A DNA stretch of 46,903 bases from SZUA-584 sp041656035 (GTDB lineage Bacteria > Bacillota > Clostridia > Christensenellales > SZUA-584): assembly GCA_964586785.1 (NCBI GenBank), contig CAZPHS010000014.1, positions 1 through 46,903 on the forward strand. Direction: 5' to 3'. The position numbers and the translations under genes were made by a program. The notes below the pieces were generated by a model. The model did not search any database and was not told the origin of the DNA. It saw only the letters and a list, made by a program, of their open reading frames with translations. Shown here piece after piece: positions 1 through 8,236 of this stretch; position 1 is the first letter of the stretch, and each line of letters opens with the position of its first letter.

Positions 1-90
1 GTTTGAGCCTTTTTATCTGCTCTTATCCTTATGCACTTGAATTTTCAATCCGGGCCAATCTATAACCGACCAATGTTTGCAATGTTTTTC

Positions 91-119
91 TTGACGCTCT
101 GCCGTTTGAGAGATAAAAT
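91..119 (+). promoter_or_regulatory. Sigma-A-type promoter of the two-component operon
   Basis: TTGACG at 91-96 and TAAAAT at 114-119 are separated by exactly 17 nt, close to the vegetative consensus. The predicted transcript start (about 126) lies inside the palindrome at 116-141. A direct repeat CAATGTTT (71-78 and 80-87) lies just upstream and could be an activator site. Confidence 0.7.
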
Positions 120-141
120 TGTATATTAATATATACAATTT
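116..141. promoter_or_regulatory. 26-bp perfect palindrome over the promoter start site (candidate operator)
   Basis: Two perfect 11-bp arms (AAATTGTATAT and ATATACAATTT) flank a TAAT centre. The palindrome begins inside the -10 box and covers the predicted transcription start, the usual place for a repressor or autoregulator site. It lacks a GC-rich stem and T-run, so it is not a terminator. Part of it (ATATTAAT followed by TACA and TTTC) recurs in the lipoprotein promoter at 2183-2201. Confidence 0.55.
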
Positions 142-158
142 CGCGCAGGGAGCATAAT

Positions 159-869
159 TTGAATATCATTGTTTGTGATGATGAAATTGTCTCTTTAAAG
201 TCTATCATCTCTTATTTGAATAAACTTAAACAGCCCGATTTTCATATAACGACGGTCAATTCCGCTCAAAAACTAATTGCCTATTTAAAAAAAGATAAAG
301 AAGCCGATATTTTGATATTGGATATCGATCTTGGTGATGATAACGGAATTGACATTGCCAAAAAGATTAAGAGACAATATCCAAATGTGCTTATTATCTT
401 TGTTACGGGATATATTGATTTTGCAGGCGATATCTTCGAGGCTGATCCCATCTATCTTTTGGTGAAACCTGTCAAGATAGAAAAGCTAAAACTTGCGCTG
501 GATAAAGCGTTTCAACAAATTGAGAAGAGAAAAAGCCTGTCGGTTCAAATATATTCAAAAGGTAAAATGTTTAATGTCAATACGAGAGACATTTTGTATA
601 TTGAAAGCTCTGCGAGAAGAATAAAGATTTATAATATTTCAACAATACACCACGCCTATATCAAACTGAATGATATCGAAAGCAAATTGCCCGATTGTTT
701 TATACGATGCCATCAAAGCTTCTTGGTTAATATGAGTTTTATAACAGGAATAAAAGCGCGCGGCTTTGTCTTACAGAATGGTGAGGTGATACCTATAAGT
801 CAGAGCCGTTTAAAAAAAGCAATCAATTTATATACTCATTATTTAGGGGGAAGCTTATGTCAATTATAG
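159..869 (+). CDS. LytTR-family response regulator (AgrA/LytR type)
   Basis: This 236-aa protein has an N-terminal receiver domain (about residues 1-120) and a C-terminal LytTR DNA-binding domain (about 135-230). The receiver shows the acidic pair D7-D8, phosphoacceptor D55 in the segment LILDIDLGDD, the threonine of FVTGY and the lysine of LVKPVK. The LytTR part contains FIRCHQSFLVN and ends in SQSRLKKA, both typical. The start is TTG at 159, behind GCAGGGAGC. The gene overlaps the downstream kinase by 13 bp, so the two are translationally coupled. As in the Agr/Com systems, it probably binds direct repeats at promoters after phosphorylation. Its targets are unknown, but the lipoprotein downstream is the obvious candidate. 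Confidence 0.9.
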   Translation: MNIIVCDDEIVSLKSIISYLNKLKQPDFHITTVNSAQKLIAYLKKDKEADILILDIDLGDDNGIDIAKKIKRQYPNVLIIFVTGYIDFAGDIFEADPIYLLVKPVKIEKLKLALDKAFQQIEKRKSLSVQIYSKGKMFNVNTRDILYIESSARRIKIYNISTIHHAYIKLNDIESKLPDCFIRCHQSFLVNMSFITGIKARGFVLQNGEVIPISQSRLKKAINLYTHYLGGSLCQL

Positions 870-2161
870 ATATTCTGGGGCAAATCGCTCCATCATTGAT
901 GATGTGTTTGTTAATCATCAATATGTTTCAGTTGCGTTTGAATAAAAAAAAGACGGTCATAATTTTTTTTGTCTGCGAGATGGCGTATTATTTTGCCACT
1001 TATTATATAAGCCATTTGGTTCTGTTAAAAATACTTATTTCGATTATTGTAATTAGTATATTATTGCTGTTTCTCTCTATTGGTCAGATGAAGAAAAGAA
1101 TTGTGTCAATTGTCGTCTTTTTTGTGGTTATATTCTCCGCCGAGGCAATTGCCATTCTTATTCTAAGTCCATTGGTTCATGTAGATCCCTCATTATTGTA
1201 TCCGAATGTATTAAATGACATAAGGCTGATTATGGTTTCGGTCTTTTCCAATATATTTATCATTGAAGTAATCATTGTCTCTGCAATTTATAAAGATATC
1301 CGGAAAGATATCAAAATTATTATTATTGGCCTTATGCTGTTCGTATTTATCCCACAGATCATATTTATATTATCAATGCTGGCTTTGGTCAAAAACGCCA
1401 TTGTACAAAATTCCATATGGTTTATACTGGTACATTCCGTGATCACGCTGGCGGCCAATATCATCGTATATATACTTATAGAAAAGCTGGTGCGGATTAA
1501 AAAAGACGAGGCTGAGCTTTCCTCCCTGAAAGAGCAAAGTAAGCTACATTACGACTATTACCGATTTGTCATGGAGAAGGCTAGGGAAACAGCCGGATTG
1601 AGACATGAAATATCCAACCAACTGCAAACGGCGTATGCGCTGTTTACTGATTCACAAGCCCCTAAAGATGATGCGCTTCGGCTATTGAATGGCATCGATG
1701 AAAAGCTAAGCGAGGTAAAGCGGGTGAACTATTGCAACAAACCTATTGTCAATGCCATTCTGTCCACTAAAACGGCTATGGCGCGCGATAAAGGTATCGA
1801 CACGGATATATTGATAAGTGATATTAATAACACAAGTATTACAGATATGGACATATGCAGCCTCTTTTGCAACCTTTATGACAACGCCATAGAGGCATGC
1901 GAGAAAATCGATGATGTAAAAAAGCGATTTATCAGAATTCGATCAACAGAAAAAGCGGATCATATTATGATCCAGTTTGCAAATTCTCATCAGGAAGCGT
2001 TCACTTCTGATAGCGCTAAATTTATAACCTCAAAAAGAAACAAAAGAGATCATGGATACGGACTAAAGCTAATTAGGGGAATCGTCAACAAATATGACGG
2101 CAATCTATCCATTGTCGTAAACGGCCAGTATTTTGAAGCTGCTTTACTACTCAAACTGTAA
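857..2161 (+). CDS. GHKL sensor histidine kinase (AgrC-like)
   Basis: This 434-aa membrane kinase begins with about 220 residues holding six or so hydrophobic segments and no large extracellular domain. A short coiled-coil linker (EAELSSLKEQSKLHYDYYRF) follows, then an AgrC-type catalytic part: H-box GLRHEISNQL (phosphoacceptor His), N-box NLYDNAIEAC and G-box GYGLKLIRGI. It overlaps the regulator gene by 13 bp with AGGGGGAAGC as ribosome site. This kinase class usually senses peptides, but no AgrB/AgrD-like processing enzyme or peptide gene lies beside it here, so the signal is unknown. Family assignment is firm; the ligand is not. Confidence 0.88.
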   Translation: MSIIDILGQIAPSLMMCLLIINMFQLRLNKKKTVIIFFVCEMAYYFATYYISHLVLLKILISIIVISILLLFLSIGQMKKRIVSIVVFFVVIFSAEAIAILILSPLVHVDPSLLYPNVLNDIRLIMVSVFSNIFIIEVIIVSAIYKDIRKDIKIIIIGLMLFVFIPQIIFILSMLALVKNAIVQNSIWFILVHSVITLAANIIVYILIEKLVRIKKDEAELSSLKEQSKLHYDYYRFVMEKARETAGLRHEISNQLQTAYALFTDSQAPKDDALRLLNGIDEKLSEVKRVNYCNKPIVNAILSTKTAMARDKGIDTDILISDINNTSITDMDICSLFCNLYDNAIEACEKIDDVKKRFIRIRSTEKADHIMIQFANSHQEAFTSDSAKFITSKRNKRDHGYGLKLIRGIVNKYDGNLSIVVNGQYFEAALLLKL

Positions 2162-2170
2162 AATTTGTTT

Positions 2171-2199
2171 TTGACATTTCATATATTAATTTTTACATT
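2171..2199 (+). promoter_or_regulatory. Promoter of the lipoprotein gene
   Basis: TTGACA (2171-2176), a 17-nt spacer and TACATT (2194-2199) precede the lipoprotein gene. The spacer carries ATATTAAT (2183-2190), which also occurs in the palindrome before the two-component operon, suggesting joint control. Confidence 0.5.
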
Positions 2200-2272
2200 T
2201 CCCCGTTAATAATTTTCCTGTATGCTATTGTTGATTCGAAGGATAACAACTTTTAATCAGGAGGTATTAAAA

Positions 2273-3301
2273 ATGAAAAAAATATTATTAGCGGTACTTG
2301 GTTTGATTATATTGTTTAACACGGCGGCATGTGCAGGCGCGCCCTCCGAAACGGAACAGACTAATACGACTGAAACAGTATCCGCCGCGCCGGAGCCGAC
2401 ACCGGAACCGACGCCCACTCCGGAGCCGGTTCCGGTGTCTGTCCAACGTTTTTCCGCAGACCCGCGGAAATTCATTGTTGAGGCAATATGTAGCCAGCAG
2501 GTTGAGATGGCAATACTGCTGTACGCAGAAGACTCTTCTTCGTTTTTTGATACGTCTTCACCGGACTTGATCCATGGTTTTATCTATGAAAACTATAACG
2601 AAGGCTATGATGAAGCGTCCGGTCAGACCATCATTTCCTATGAATCCGCGTGTTACGATATCAGCCTACTGTTTGCCGATCCTGTTTATAGTGATAATTT
2701 TAATTACAAATACCTAGCGGCGGATATTGGTATGATACTGAACCTAGAGTATTCCGATCATACCATTACGACCTACAGCTCCGATGGGTCGAAAAAAAAG
2801 ATCGTACAGAAGTGGGCGCAAGGCAGCGAAGACAGTTACTCAACGTCCTGGCTTTATATCGACAGCAGCTATACCGATGAAGGCACCGCGCGCCTCACCT
2901 ATGGTTATCCCATGCGGAACGAAGTTTTCGATACGCTTGCTGCAGACAGTTTTAAGATGGCTTCCCTTCCGTTTGTCTCCGCTTTAGCGTCATTTGAGCA
3001 AACCGACTACGTAGGGTATTCACCCAAACGCAACTACGTGTCAGCGGAAACCGGTCCGGCTCTTGGAAAAGTGGGCATGATTTGGTGGAATGTGACGGAG
3101 GACGGTATTTTTCAGCTTGTGGATAGTCTTTCATCCAACCCTAATGCATCTGTGGCTACAGAGAACGATTTCTTTCATTCATACCTCATTACCGTTGAGA
3201 GCGACTATTTTGACAGCATCGCCCTTGAATACTACGCATACGATGCCGATGTGTCTGCCGAGCCAAACTATAAGGTCAATTGTTACATCTATTATAAATA
3301 G
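2273..3301 (+). CDS. Secreted lipoprotein of unknown function
   Basis: A 342-aa product starting at the ATG at 2273, chosen because AGGAGG (2259-2264) sits at ideal distance; an upstream in-frame ATG at 2222 lacks this. Residues 1-20 form a lipoprotein signal with a lipobox ending in Cys20 (NTAAC). A proline/glutamate-rich linker (EPTPEPTPTPEP) spans roughly residues 38-58, then a soluble domain of about 280 residues rich in Tyr, Ser and Asp. I do not recognise the domain. It is probably tethered to the outer face of the membrane. It directly follows the two-component genes, has its own promoter and shares a sequence element with theirs, so it may be a regulon member or co-sensor. Confidence 0.8.
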   Translation: MKKILLAVLGLIILFNTAACAGAPSETEQTNTTETVSAAPEPTPEPTPTPEPVPVSVQRFSADPRKFIVEAICSQQVEMAILLYAEDSSSFFDTSSPDLIHGFIYENYNEGYDEASGQTIISYESACYDISLLFADPVYSDNFNYKYLAADIGMILNLEYSDHTITTYSSDGSKKKIVQKWAQGSEDSYSTSWLYIDSSYTDEGTARLTYGYPMRNEVFDTLAADSFKMASLPFVSALASFEQTDYVGYSPKRNYVSAETGPALGKVGMIWWNVTEDGIFQLVDSLSSNPNASVATENDFFHSYLITVESDYFDSIALEYYAYDADVSAEPNYKVNCYIYYK

Positions 3302-3356
3302 CGCTCGGCAGTAAGCGGTCGGTTATAATTTTTTATGGTTAACACTTTTGCTTATT

Positions 3357-3385
3357 AGCCCCGCCAGATGTTGTTCGGCGGGGCT
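3357..3385 (+). terminator. GC-rich hairpin after the lipoprotein gene
   Basis: A perfect 9-bp stem (AGCCCCGCC / GGCGGGGCT) encloses an 11-nt loop. The following sequence is pyrimidine-rich but not a clean T-run, so it is a probable rather than certain rho-independent terminator. Confidence 0.5.
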
Positions 3386-3419
3386 ATCGCCTCTTATTTG
3401 TCCTATTGGGTATTGCCTG

Positions 3420-3448
3420 TTGTGAAATTGTGTTTGCGGCACTATAAT
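3420..3448 (+). promoter_or_regulatory. Promoter of transketolase
   Basis: TTGTGA (3420-3425), a 17-nt spacer and a perfect TATAAT (3443-3448) lie 60 nt before the transketolase ATG. Confidence 0.65.
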
Positions 3449-3507
3449 ATTAATTAACGCTGCCAAAGCCAACGTGCAGCCCGCAGTATAAACCAGGAGG
3501 ATATAAA

Positions 3508-5490
3508 ATGAATAAAACGGAAAGCTTAGCGATAAACACTGTGCGCATACTATCGGCCGAAGGTGTGCAGAAAGCCAACAGCGGGCATCCCGGTCTGCCT
3601 CTGGGCGCCGCGCCTATCGCTTATACTTTGTTCGCGCGGCATTTAAAGCACAATCCAAAAAATCCGGACTGGATTAACAGGGACAGGTTTGTGCTGTCCG
3701 CGGGTCACGGCTCAATGTTGCTTTACTCGATTCTTCATGTTTTTGGCTACGATGTGAGCATTGACGATATAAAAAGGTTCCGCCAATACGGCTCGAAGAC
3801 GGCGGGACATCCGGAGCACGGCTATTTGCCCGGTATAGAAACAACAACAGGGCCTCTAGGGCAGGGGATTGCCAACGCAGTGGGTATGGCCATGGCCGAA
3901 GCGCACCTTGCCGCCGTATTTAACAAGGAAGGCTTCCCTGTAGTTGATCATTATACATATGTGCTCTCTGGGGACGGCTGCCTTATGGAAGGCGTGGCGT
4001 CCGAAGCGTGTTCTTTGGCGGGCACACTAAAATTAGGCAAGCTTATACTGCTTTACGACAGCAATAATATCACCATTGAAGGCGCGACGGACACCGCGTT
4101 TGATGAGGACGTTGCAAAAAGGTTCGAGGCGTACGGCTGGCAGGTGCTGTCGGTTAAGGACGGCAATACCGACACCGGCGGAATTTCCGGAGCGATAAGC
4201 TCCGCGAAGACGGAAACACAAAAGCCTTCCATAATCATAATAAGCACGGATATAGGCTATGGGTGTCCGGCGGTTCAAGGAAGCGCCTCATGCCACGGCG
4301 CGCCCTTGGGGGACGAGAATATAATGGCTCTTAAAAACACTTTAAAGTGGCCGTATAAAGAAAGCTTTATTGTCCCCGATGCCGTAAAAGAAGAAATAAC
4401 AAAACTGCAGAAAGGTTTTGAAGCGTCCAATAAAGCCTGGGACGATATGTTCGGCAAATATAAAAAGGCGCATACCGATATGTCGGTCTTATGGAACAAA
4501 TATTTTAATCCAATCGGCGAAGATGTGCTTGGCGATAAATCACTGTACGACTTTGACAAACCCTTGGCCACCCGTCAGGCCTCCGGAATTATATTAAACC
4601 GGCTTGCCGAAAAACTTCCGGGACTGTTCGGCGGCAGCGCCGACCTTGGGCCTTCAAATAACACAGTGCTAAAATCGTCAGCCTATTTCGCGCCGGACTG
4701 CCGCGAAGGGCGCAATGTGCATTTCGGCGTTCGCGAGTTTGCAATGGCGGCCATGGCAAACGGTCTTTCACTTCACGGCGGTATAATTCCTTATGTCGCC
4801 ACATTCTTTGTTTTCACCGACTATTTGAAAAACGCGGTGCGTATGTCCGCCATAATGAAGCTGCCCGTGATATATGTTATGACGCATGACAGCATAGGCG
4901 TAGGCGAGGACGGACCGACGCACCAGCCCGTAGAACAGCTTGCCTGTATGCGCGCCACACCCAATACCTACATGTGGCGTCCTGCCGATTCCAAAGAAAC
5001 GGCCGCGGCGTTTATATGCGCGCTTTCCGCCAAAGGTCCTTCGGTGATAGCGCTTTCGCGCCAGACATTGCCTTTATATGAGCAGACAAGCAGTGCCGCG
5101 CAAAAAGGCGGATATGTGCTTGCCGATTTCGGAGCGAAACCCGCCGTGGCGCTTATAGGCACAGGCAGCGAGGTTAAGCTGTGCATGGACGCCGCCGAAA
5201 AGCTTTGGGAGGAAGGCATAAGCGCGCGTGTTGTTTCCATGCCCTGTATAGAAATGTTTGAGAAGCAAAGCGATTCTTATAAGCAAAGCGTTCTTCCTGA
5301 CTCGCTCGATAAGCGCGTTGTCGTTGAAGCGGGCGCTTCGTTTGGCTGGCATAAATACGCCTGTCCCAAAGGCGAGATAATAGCGATTGACAGCTTCGGC
5401 GCGTCCGGTCCCGCGCCCGAGCTTTTTGAAGCGTTCGGCTTCACTGCGGATAATGTGGCTCAAAAGGCGATTGAAACGCTGTCGAGATAA
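3508..5490 (+). CDS. tkt: Transketolase
   Basis: A full-length 660-aa transketolase, which moves two-carbon ketol units between sugar phosphates in the non-oxidative pentose phosphate pathway using thiamine diphosphate. Visible landmarks are NSGHPGLPLGAAP near the N-terminus, the diphosphate motif from SGDGCLMEG (about residues 153-161) to DSNN, the pyrimidine-domain motif FGVREFAMAAMANG, and GVGEDGPTHQPVEQ. The start is supported by CAGGAGG 8 nt upstream. It stands alone between its own promoter and terminator, with no other pentose-phosphate gene nearby. Confidence 0.97.
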   Translation: MNKTESLAINTVRILSAEGVQKANSGHPGLPLGAAPIAYTLFARHLKHNPKNPDWINRDRFVLSAGHGSMLLYSILHVFGYDVSIDDIKRFRQYGSKTAGHPEHGYLPGIETTTGPLGQGIANAVGMAMAEAHLAAVFNKEGFPVVDHYTYVLSGDGCLMEGVASEACSLAGTLKLGKLILLYDSNNITIEGATDTAFDEDVAKRFEAYGWQVLSVKDGNTDTGGISGAISSAKTETQKPSIIIISTDIGYGCPAVQGSASCHGAPLGDENIMALKNTLKWPYKESFIVPDAVKEEITKLQKGFEASNKAWDDMFGKYKKAHTDMSVLWNKYFNPIGEDVLGDKSLYDFDKPLATRQASGIILNRLAEKLPGLFGGSADLGPSNNTVLKSSAYFAPDCREGRNVHFGVREFAMAAMANGLSLHGGIIPYVATFFVFTDYLKNAVRMSAIMKLPVIYVMTHDSIGVGEDGPTHQPVEQLACMRATPNTYMWRPADSKETAAAFICALSAKGPSVIALSRQTLPLYEQTSSAAQKGGYVLADFGAKPAVALIGTGSEVKLCMDAAEKLWEEGISARVVSMPCIEMFEKQSDSYKQSVLPDSLDKRVVVEAGASFGWHKYACPKGEIIAIDSFGASGPAPELFEAFGFTADNVAQKAIETLSR

Positions 5491-5494
5491 TATT

Positions 5495-5534
5495 AAAAAA
5501 AGCCTTCCGCCGTAAAACCGCGGAGGGCTTTTTT
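5495..5534 (+). terminator. Rho-independent terminator of transketolase
   Basis: The stem AAGCCTTCCGC / GCGGAGGGCTT (one G-U pair) is followed by TTTTTT and preceded by an A-run. It may work in both directions, since the L,D-transpeptidase gene ends 60 bp away on the other strand. Confidence 0.85.
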
Positions 5535-5596
5535 GTTAGCACGCTTAACTGTGTAACCTTGATATTGCCGGGCGAAAGCATTTAAACGCGCTAAAA

Positions 5597-6484
5597 TCAC
5601 GGGAATACCGTAATAGGCGTCCCGAGAGGACACGCGTTCCAAAGTATGTCCATAATATCATTGTCTACCGCGATACAGCCCGCCGTCCAGTCGCTGTCGC
5701 CGCCACACCCGTGTATCATTATCTTCCCGCCTAAGGGAGTGTCCCACGATGGTTTTTCTTTTCTTTCTATTGCGTTTTTAATGCTCTCATATGTGCGCCT
5801 GTTAATTCGCCCGTCGTCCAAAGCGGCCTTCGCGTCCTGCTTGTTAGGGTACGACAGCCCCAGTGATAAATAAAAACTGCTGTTACGGTTGCGCTTGCAA
5901 ACATAATATTCGCCCTCCGGCGTTTTGCCGTCTCCCTCCGCCTGCTTGTGTCCCTCGGGAGAACCCCCAAGGCCAACAGAATAGCTGTCAATTAACGTTG
6001 TTCCGTCCCACAGCTCAAGCAGACGCAGAGACTTTTTAACCACTATTTTTGGTTCCCTAAGATTTTGGGCAGGCGCCGACGGACGCGGCGCCGGTGCGGT
6101 TTCGCTTAAATAATCGTTTCGCACATATCCTGTTATATCGCCATACTCCACTTTAGACCATCCTTGCGCGTCTTCTGTTTTAGTAAGCTGTGTGCCGTAC
6201 AAAAGCACGCATAATATTTGGGAATCGAGGCTTGCCTGTTCGCGCACACGCACGCCCTCTCCTGTTATGTAGCACACCTTTTCTGTTTGCTCGGGCGTGT
6301 TGGGAGGGGCGGTGTACAAATCGTCGGCGGATAACGTGGGTTTAGGCATAACGCCGTCCGTATTTGCCGGCTCGGGCAATTTGGACGGTTCCGAAGGAGC
6401 GAGCGAGGGCTGCTCGCCGCCGGACGCGCAGCCCGCCAGAACCGCCAATATAATAATAACATATAAAACAAAAACCGGTTTCAT
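5597..6484 (-). CDS. Lipoprotein L,D-transpeptidase with SH3b domain (YkuD family)
   Basis: This 295-aa protein has a lipoprotein signal with lipobox LAGC (Cys19), a low-complexity Pro/Ser linker, an SH3b domain (about residues 70-128: GEGVRVREQASLDSQIL to YGDITGYVRNDY) and a C-terminal YkuD catalytic domain (about 145-295). The active-site signature is IMIHGCGG followed by DWTAGCIAV, where the last Cys is the nucleophile. Enzymes of this family form 3-3 peptidoglycan cross-links or attach proteins to them; the SH3b part likely binds wall peptides. Its ATG overlaps the uracil-DNA glycosylase stop codon (ATGA), so the two are co-transcribed and coupled although functionally unrelated. Confidence 0.9.
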   Translation of the reverse strand: MKPVFVLYVIIILAVLAGCASGGEQPSLAPSEPSKLPEPANTDGVMPKPTLSADDLYTAPPNTPEQTEKVCYITGEGVRVREQASLDSQILCVLLYGTQLTKTEDAQGWSKVEYGDITGYVRNDYLSETAPAPRPSAPAQNLREPKIVVKKSLRLLELWDGTTLIDSYSVGLGGSPEGHKQAEGDGKTPEGEYYVCKRNRNSSFYLSLGLSYPNKQDAKAALDDGRINRRTYESIKNAIERKEKPSWDTPLGGKIMIHGCGGDSDWTAGCIAVDNDIMDILWNACPLGTPITVFP

Positions 6485-7107
6485 AACGCCTCCTTATTTT
6501 CCGGCAATTCGTCAGTCTTTATGATTCGCAACTCTTCCAGATATGATTTTAATGCGTTTATATCATTATCATATACTGTTTTTAGTTCTCTGTTATATAT
6601 AACGCTCGCGGGGTGATAAAGCGGAAACAGCTCGAATTTATGGGAAAGCGCAAAAGAGCGGGCGGGCACGGCATGGCACTCGCCTATTCTTTTATCGTTG
6701 CCAAGCAGGCTTTTTAGCGGAACATTTCCGAGCGTTACAACAACCTTAGGGCACACTTGCTCTATTTCCTGCAGAAGATACGGCAGCATAGCGTTTATTT
6801 CTTGTTTTGTGGGAGGACGATTTGAAAGCGTTCCTTTCGCGCTTACGGTAAAGGGGCGGAATTTTACGACATTGGTTATGTATATATCGGCGCGGCAAAC
6901 ACCCAGCACATTAAGAAACATATCCAGGTTTTTACCCGCGCGTCCCACAAAAGGCCGCGAAAGCCGTATCTCCTCTGCCCCCGGCGCTTCGCCGATGAGC
7001 ATAAGCGTGTTTTTTTTGCCCGAGCCAAAAACCAAATCTTTTTGTGTTTTGCCGAACCTGCGCGCTTCAATCAAAATATTTTCATAAATATGATTCAGCC
7101 TGCCCAT
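6481..7107 (-). CDS. Uracil-DNA glycosylase, family 4-like, without Fe-S cysteines
   Basis: A 208-aa glycosylase of the family-4/5 type, which removes uracil from DNA. Motif 1 is seen as GEAPGAEEIRLSRPFVGRAG (about residues 38-57), the central TLGNVPLKSLLG and the C-terminal HPAS motif in LYHPASVIY. Family-4 enzymes normally hold a 4Fe-4S cluster with four cysteines: an N-terminal CxxC, a Cys in the VKCRPP segment and a later one before P-L. Here the N-terminus has none, the segment reads VVKFRPF, and the last position is Met. The start is fixed by AAGGAGA 7 nt upstream. It is the first gene of a pair with the transpeptidase. Confidence 0.85.
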   Translation of the reverse strand: MGRLNHIYENILIEARRFGKTQKDLVFGSGKKNTLMLIGEAPGAEEIRLSRPFVGRAGKNLDMFLNVLGVCRADIYITNVVKFRPFTVSAKGTLSNRPPTKQEINAMLPYLLQEIEQVCPKVVVTLGNVPLKSLLGNDKRIGECHAVPARSFALSHKFELFPLYHPASVIYNRELKTVYDNDINALKSYLEELRIIKTDELPENKEAL

Positions 7108-7185
7108 TTGCGTCTCCTTGCGTATGTTGCTTAATTGACGGCGGGTCTTCGCGTTTTTTAAAAGCCGGCCAATTTATACATACCG

Positions 7186-7215
7186 ATTATATAGCAAAAT
7201 CAAAAATGCTTTCAA
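7186..7215 (-). promoter_or_regulatory. Promoter of the UDG-transpeptidase pair
   Basis: On the reverse strand TTGAAA (7210-7215), an 18-nt spacer and TATAAT (7186-7191) lie about 80 nt upstream of the glycosylase start. The rest of the 296-bp divergent gap up to cdaA is AT-rich with several TATAAT-like strings near 7310-7350 that could serve cdaA. Confidence 0.6.
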
Positions 7216-7402
7216 GCAGTAATGTAAGATAAACAAATTTAACCTGAAAAAGAAGCGACCAATATTATAATTTAAATTTTATTCGCATATTACCGGTATG
7301 AATTTTTTATATAATCGTTTATAATATGGGCAATAGTGATATCATATATAATCATATATACTTGTTTTTGGTTGTGGAATAATAACAAAAGGTGTTTGTT
7401 TA

Positions 7403-8236
7403 TTGGAACAGATTATTAACGCCATACTAAACAGCGTGACTAAATTTTATTTTACTGACTTACTGGATATAGTACTTTTAGTTATCGTTATATATTGGCT
7501 GCTAAAACTGACATCCAAAACGCGTGCCATGCAGGTTTTAAAAGGGCTTGGCATTATACTTCTTGCGGCATGGGTTACAGACTTTTTAGGGTTTGTAGCT
7601 ATTACTTGGCTGTTAAATTACGTATTAACCGCCGGCGCAATTGTAATCGTTATACTTTTCCATCCTGAAATACGGCGCGCGCTCGCAAGGCTTGGGCGCG
7701 GAAGGCTGGAGCTTATTTCGTCTCAAACCGGCAACGCGCAGGAAAACGTTGAAAACATTCAAAAAGCAGTGTTAAATCTTTCAAAAAAGCGCGTTGGGGC
7801 GCTTATCGTTTTTGAAAGAACCACCGGACTTAAAGATGTTATAGAAAGCGGCACCCGCATAAGCGGTATAATAACTTCCGAGCTACTTGAAAATCTTTTC
7901 TTTACAAACTCGCCCCTGCATGACGGAGCCGTTATTATAAGGGACGATATTATTGAAGCCGCCGGATGTTTTCTGCCTTTAAGCGACAATAAACAAATAG
8001 GCCAGGAGCTTGGGACAAGGCATAGGGCAGCCCTTGGCGTGTCCGAGGTGTCGGACAGCATAACGTTTATAGTCTCGGAAGAAACCGGCGTAATTTCGCT
8101 TGCTCAAGACGGCAAGCTTATACGGTATCTTGACCCGAAAGCAATAAAAGATATACTTGAGGACCTTTTCATGGTTAAGCAGTCCGCAAAGCACAAAGGG
8201 CTTAAAATCAAGAGGAAAGGACGTGAAGAGCATTAA
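7403..8236 (+). CDS. cdaA: Diadenylate cyclase CdaA
   Basis: This 277-aa membrane enzyme makes c-di-AMP from two ATP. Three hydrophobic segments occupy about residues 15-90, followed by a DAC domain with the two signature motifs LHDGAVII and GTRHRAALG. c-di-AMP controls potassium and osmolyte uptake and wall integrity in Firmicutes. The start is TTG at 7403 behind AAAAGGTG. It overlaps cdaR by 14 bp. The usual third gene, glmM, does not follow in this window. Confidence 0.95.
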   Translation: MEQIINAILNSVTKFYFTDLLDIVLLVIVIYWLLKLTSKTRAMQVLKGLGIILLAAWVTDFLGFVAITWLLNYVLTAGAIVIVILFHPEIRRALARLGRGRLELISSQTGNAQENVENIQKAVLNLSKKRVGALIVFERTTGLKDVIESGTRISGIITSELLENLFFTNSPLHDGAVIIRDDIIEAAGCFLPLSDNKQIGQELGTRHRAALGVSEVSDSITFIVSEETGVISLAQDGKLIRYLDPKAIKDILEDLFMVKQSAKHKGLKIKRKGREEH

